This document shows positions 17,391 to 17,889 of a stretch of DNA of 17,889 nt, in pieces. The notes under the pieces are model-generated. The model ran no database searches. It saw only the letters and a program-made list of their open reading frames with translations, and was not told the origin of the DNA. Source of the stretch: Blastocatellia bacterium (lineage in GTDB: Bacteria > Acidobacteriota > Blastocatellia > Chloracidobacteriales > JADJPF01); contig JADJPF010000026.1 in the NCBI GenBank assembly GCA_016713405.1, positions 1-17,889 on the forward strand, given 5' to 3'. The translations under genes and the position numbers were made by a program. Every line of letters begins with the position of its first letter. Position 1 is the first letter of the stretch.

Positions 17391-17889
17391 TTAGCTCCCC
17401 TCTGACCCTATTAAATATTGGTAGACAGCATTTAAGTCATCGTCTACAGGGTGAATAGACTCAATTTTTAGTTGTTCTTCCAGCACTATTTTATTAAAAG
17501 TTCAAGTAAAACTCTTCAGGATGGATAGTTTTAATAAATAGTCCTTGTCGGTCTTTGTGAAGTCGCCTCAACTATATGGTCTTGCTGGAAAACCTTTGCT
17601 GCTAGTATTGATGGACGATCAAAGTGATTAAAATTTGTAGAGTGTCCCTACATTGTTACGTACCCCGCGAGTGTTCAATCAGCAACAATATAGCCATTAT
17701 TAATTACGCCAACTCTATCCGACATCATATCAACTTATGCAAAAATATGGCTAGAAACAACCAAATACATTCCTTGGGCAGATAGATCACGAAATAGCGA
17801 TAACTTCAGCGCGTGCCACTGGATCAAGTCCATTAAGCGGCTCGTCTAAGACTAAAACTTCTGGATTATGAGCAATTGCTTGAGCAAGT
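17391..17889 (-). CDS. ABC transporter ATP-binding protein (C-terminal part, runs off right edge)
   Basis: The visible part starts after the signature motif: LAQAIAHNPEVLVLDEPLNG (Walker B with catalytic Glu), then the D-loop GLDPVARAEV and H-loop VVSSHI. SDRVGVINNGYIVAD follows, as in drug/antibiotic-type ABC-2 exporters. The accessory C-terminal domain ends IHPVDDDLNAVYQYLIGSEGS. The stop TAA (17393-17391) is followed after five bases by the permease ATG, so the two genes are one operon. Breaks occur near 17800, 17735, 17680 and 17500-17570. The protein powers export with the ABC-2 permease; Walker A and the signature lie outside the window. Confidence 0.9.

Noticed and set aside
1..17889. 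Mobile element, prophage or defence island
   Set aside because: No transposase, integrase, restriction, toxin-antitoxin or CRISPR-associated motif was seen on either strand, and no tRNA-associated direct repeats.

Overview
The window is AT-rich bacterial chromosome with ordinary gene density. It shows no phage, plasmid, transposase, CRISPR, rRNA or tRNA signal. The mix suggests an environmental Gram-negative such as an Acidobacteriota/Blastocatellia-type bacterium: a secreted NHL-repeat protein, a Tat-exported epimerase-like protein, a protein ending in a domain like those of acidobacterial type IV pilin-like proteins, an ATP/ADP-translocase-like carrier, and FGE-sulfatase and DnaJ-zinc-finger modules. 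That taxonomic call is an inference from gene content only. Nearly every long gene is cut by one-base frame changes, yet the peptides on either side of each break stay collinear and family-like. This looks like uncorrected sequencing indels rather than decay, so I annotate whole reconstructed genes and note the breaks.

Layout. 1-3205 (-): 5' part of a very large exported protein with a BIG2-like domain, NHL repeats, an IPT/TIG domain and ten more NHL repeats; its C-terminus lies off the left edge. 3206-3553: divergent spacer with a strong inverted repeat and a doubtful 33-codon ORF. 3554-7374 (+): a membrane-anchored trypsin/HtrA-like protease, followed without a visible new start by a region carrying eight CxxC pairs (DnaJ-type zinc finger), transmembrane segments, TPR-like helices and an FGE-sulfatase domain. 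This may be one giant protein and is the most unusual locus here. 7503-8402 (-): tandem-domain universal stress protein. 8747-9699 (+): exported protein with ankyrin-like repeats and a pilin-like C-terminal domain. 9719-10024 (-): unknown 101-residue protein with a perfect Shine-Dalgarno. 10089-10992 (+): cation diffusion facilitator. 11012-11416 (-): PerR-type Fur-family regulator with a promoter/operator that predicts an almost leaderless, self-regulated mRNA. 11601-12456 (-): exported charged coiled-coil protein.

12703-13535 (+): CysQ-like phosphatase. 13734-14906 (+): Tat-signal NAD-binding epimerase-like protein with a hairpin terminator. 15056-16432 (+): 12-TM-type nucleotide/MFS carrier. 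16461-16510: small repeat of REP-like appearance between convergent genes. 16531-17385 (-) and 17391-17889 (-): ABC-2 permease and the C-terminal part of its ATPase, forming an operon read right to left.

Functionally the window is a patchwork of envelope and stress genes. The convergent CDF exporter and PerR-like regulator are a plausible metal/peroxide pair, and the ABC genes form a clear transporter operon. The other genes look independently transcribed, with intergenic hairpins at several boundaries.
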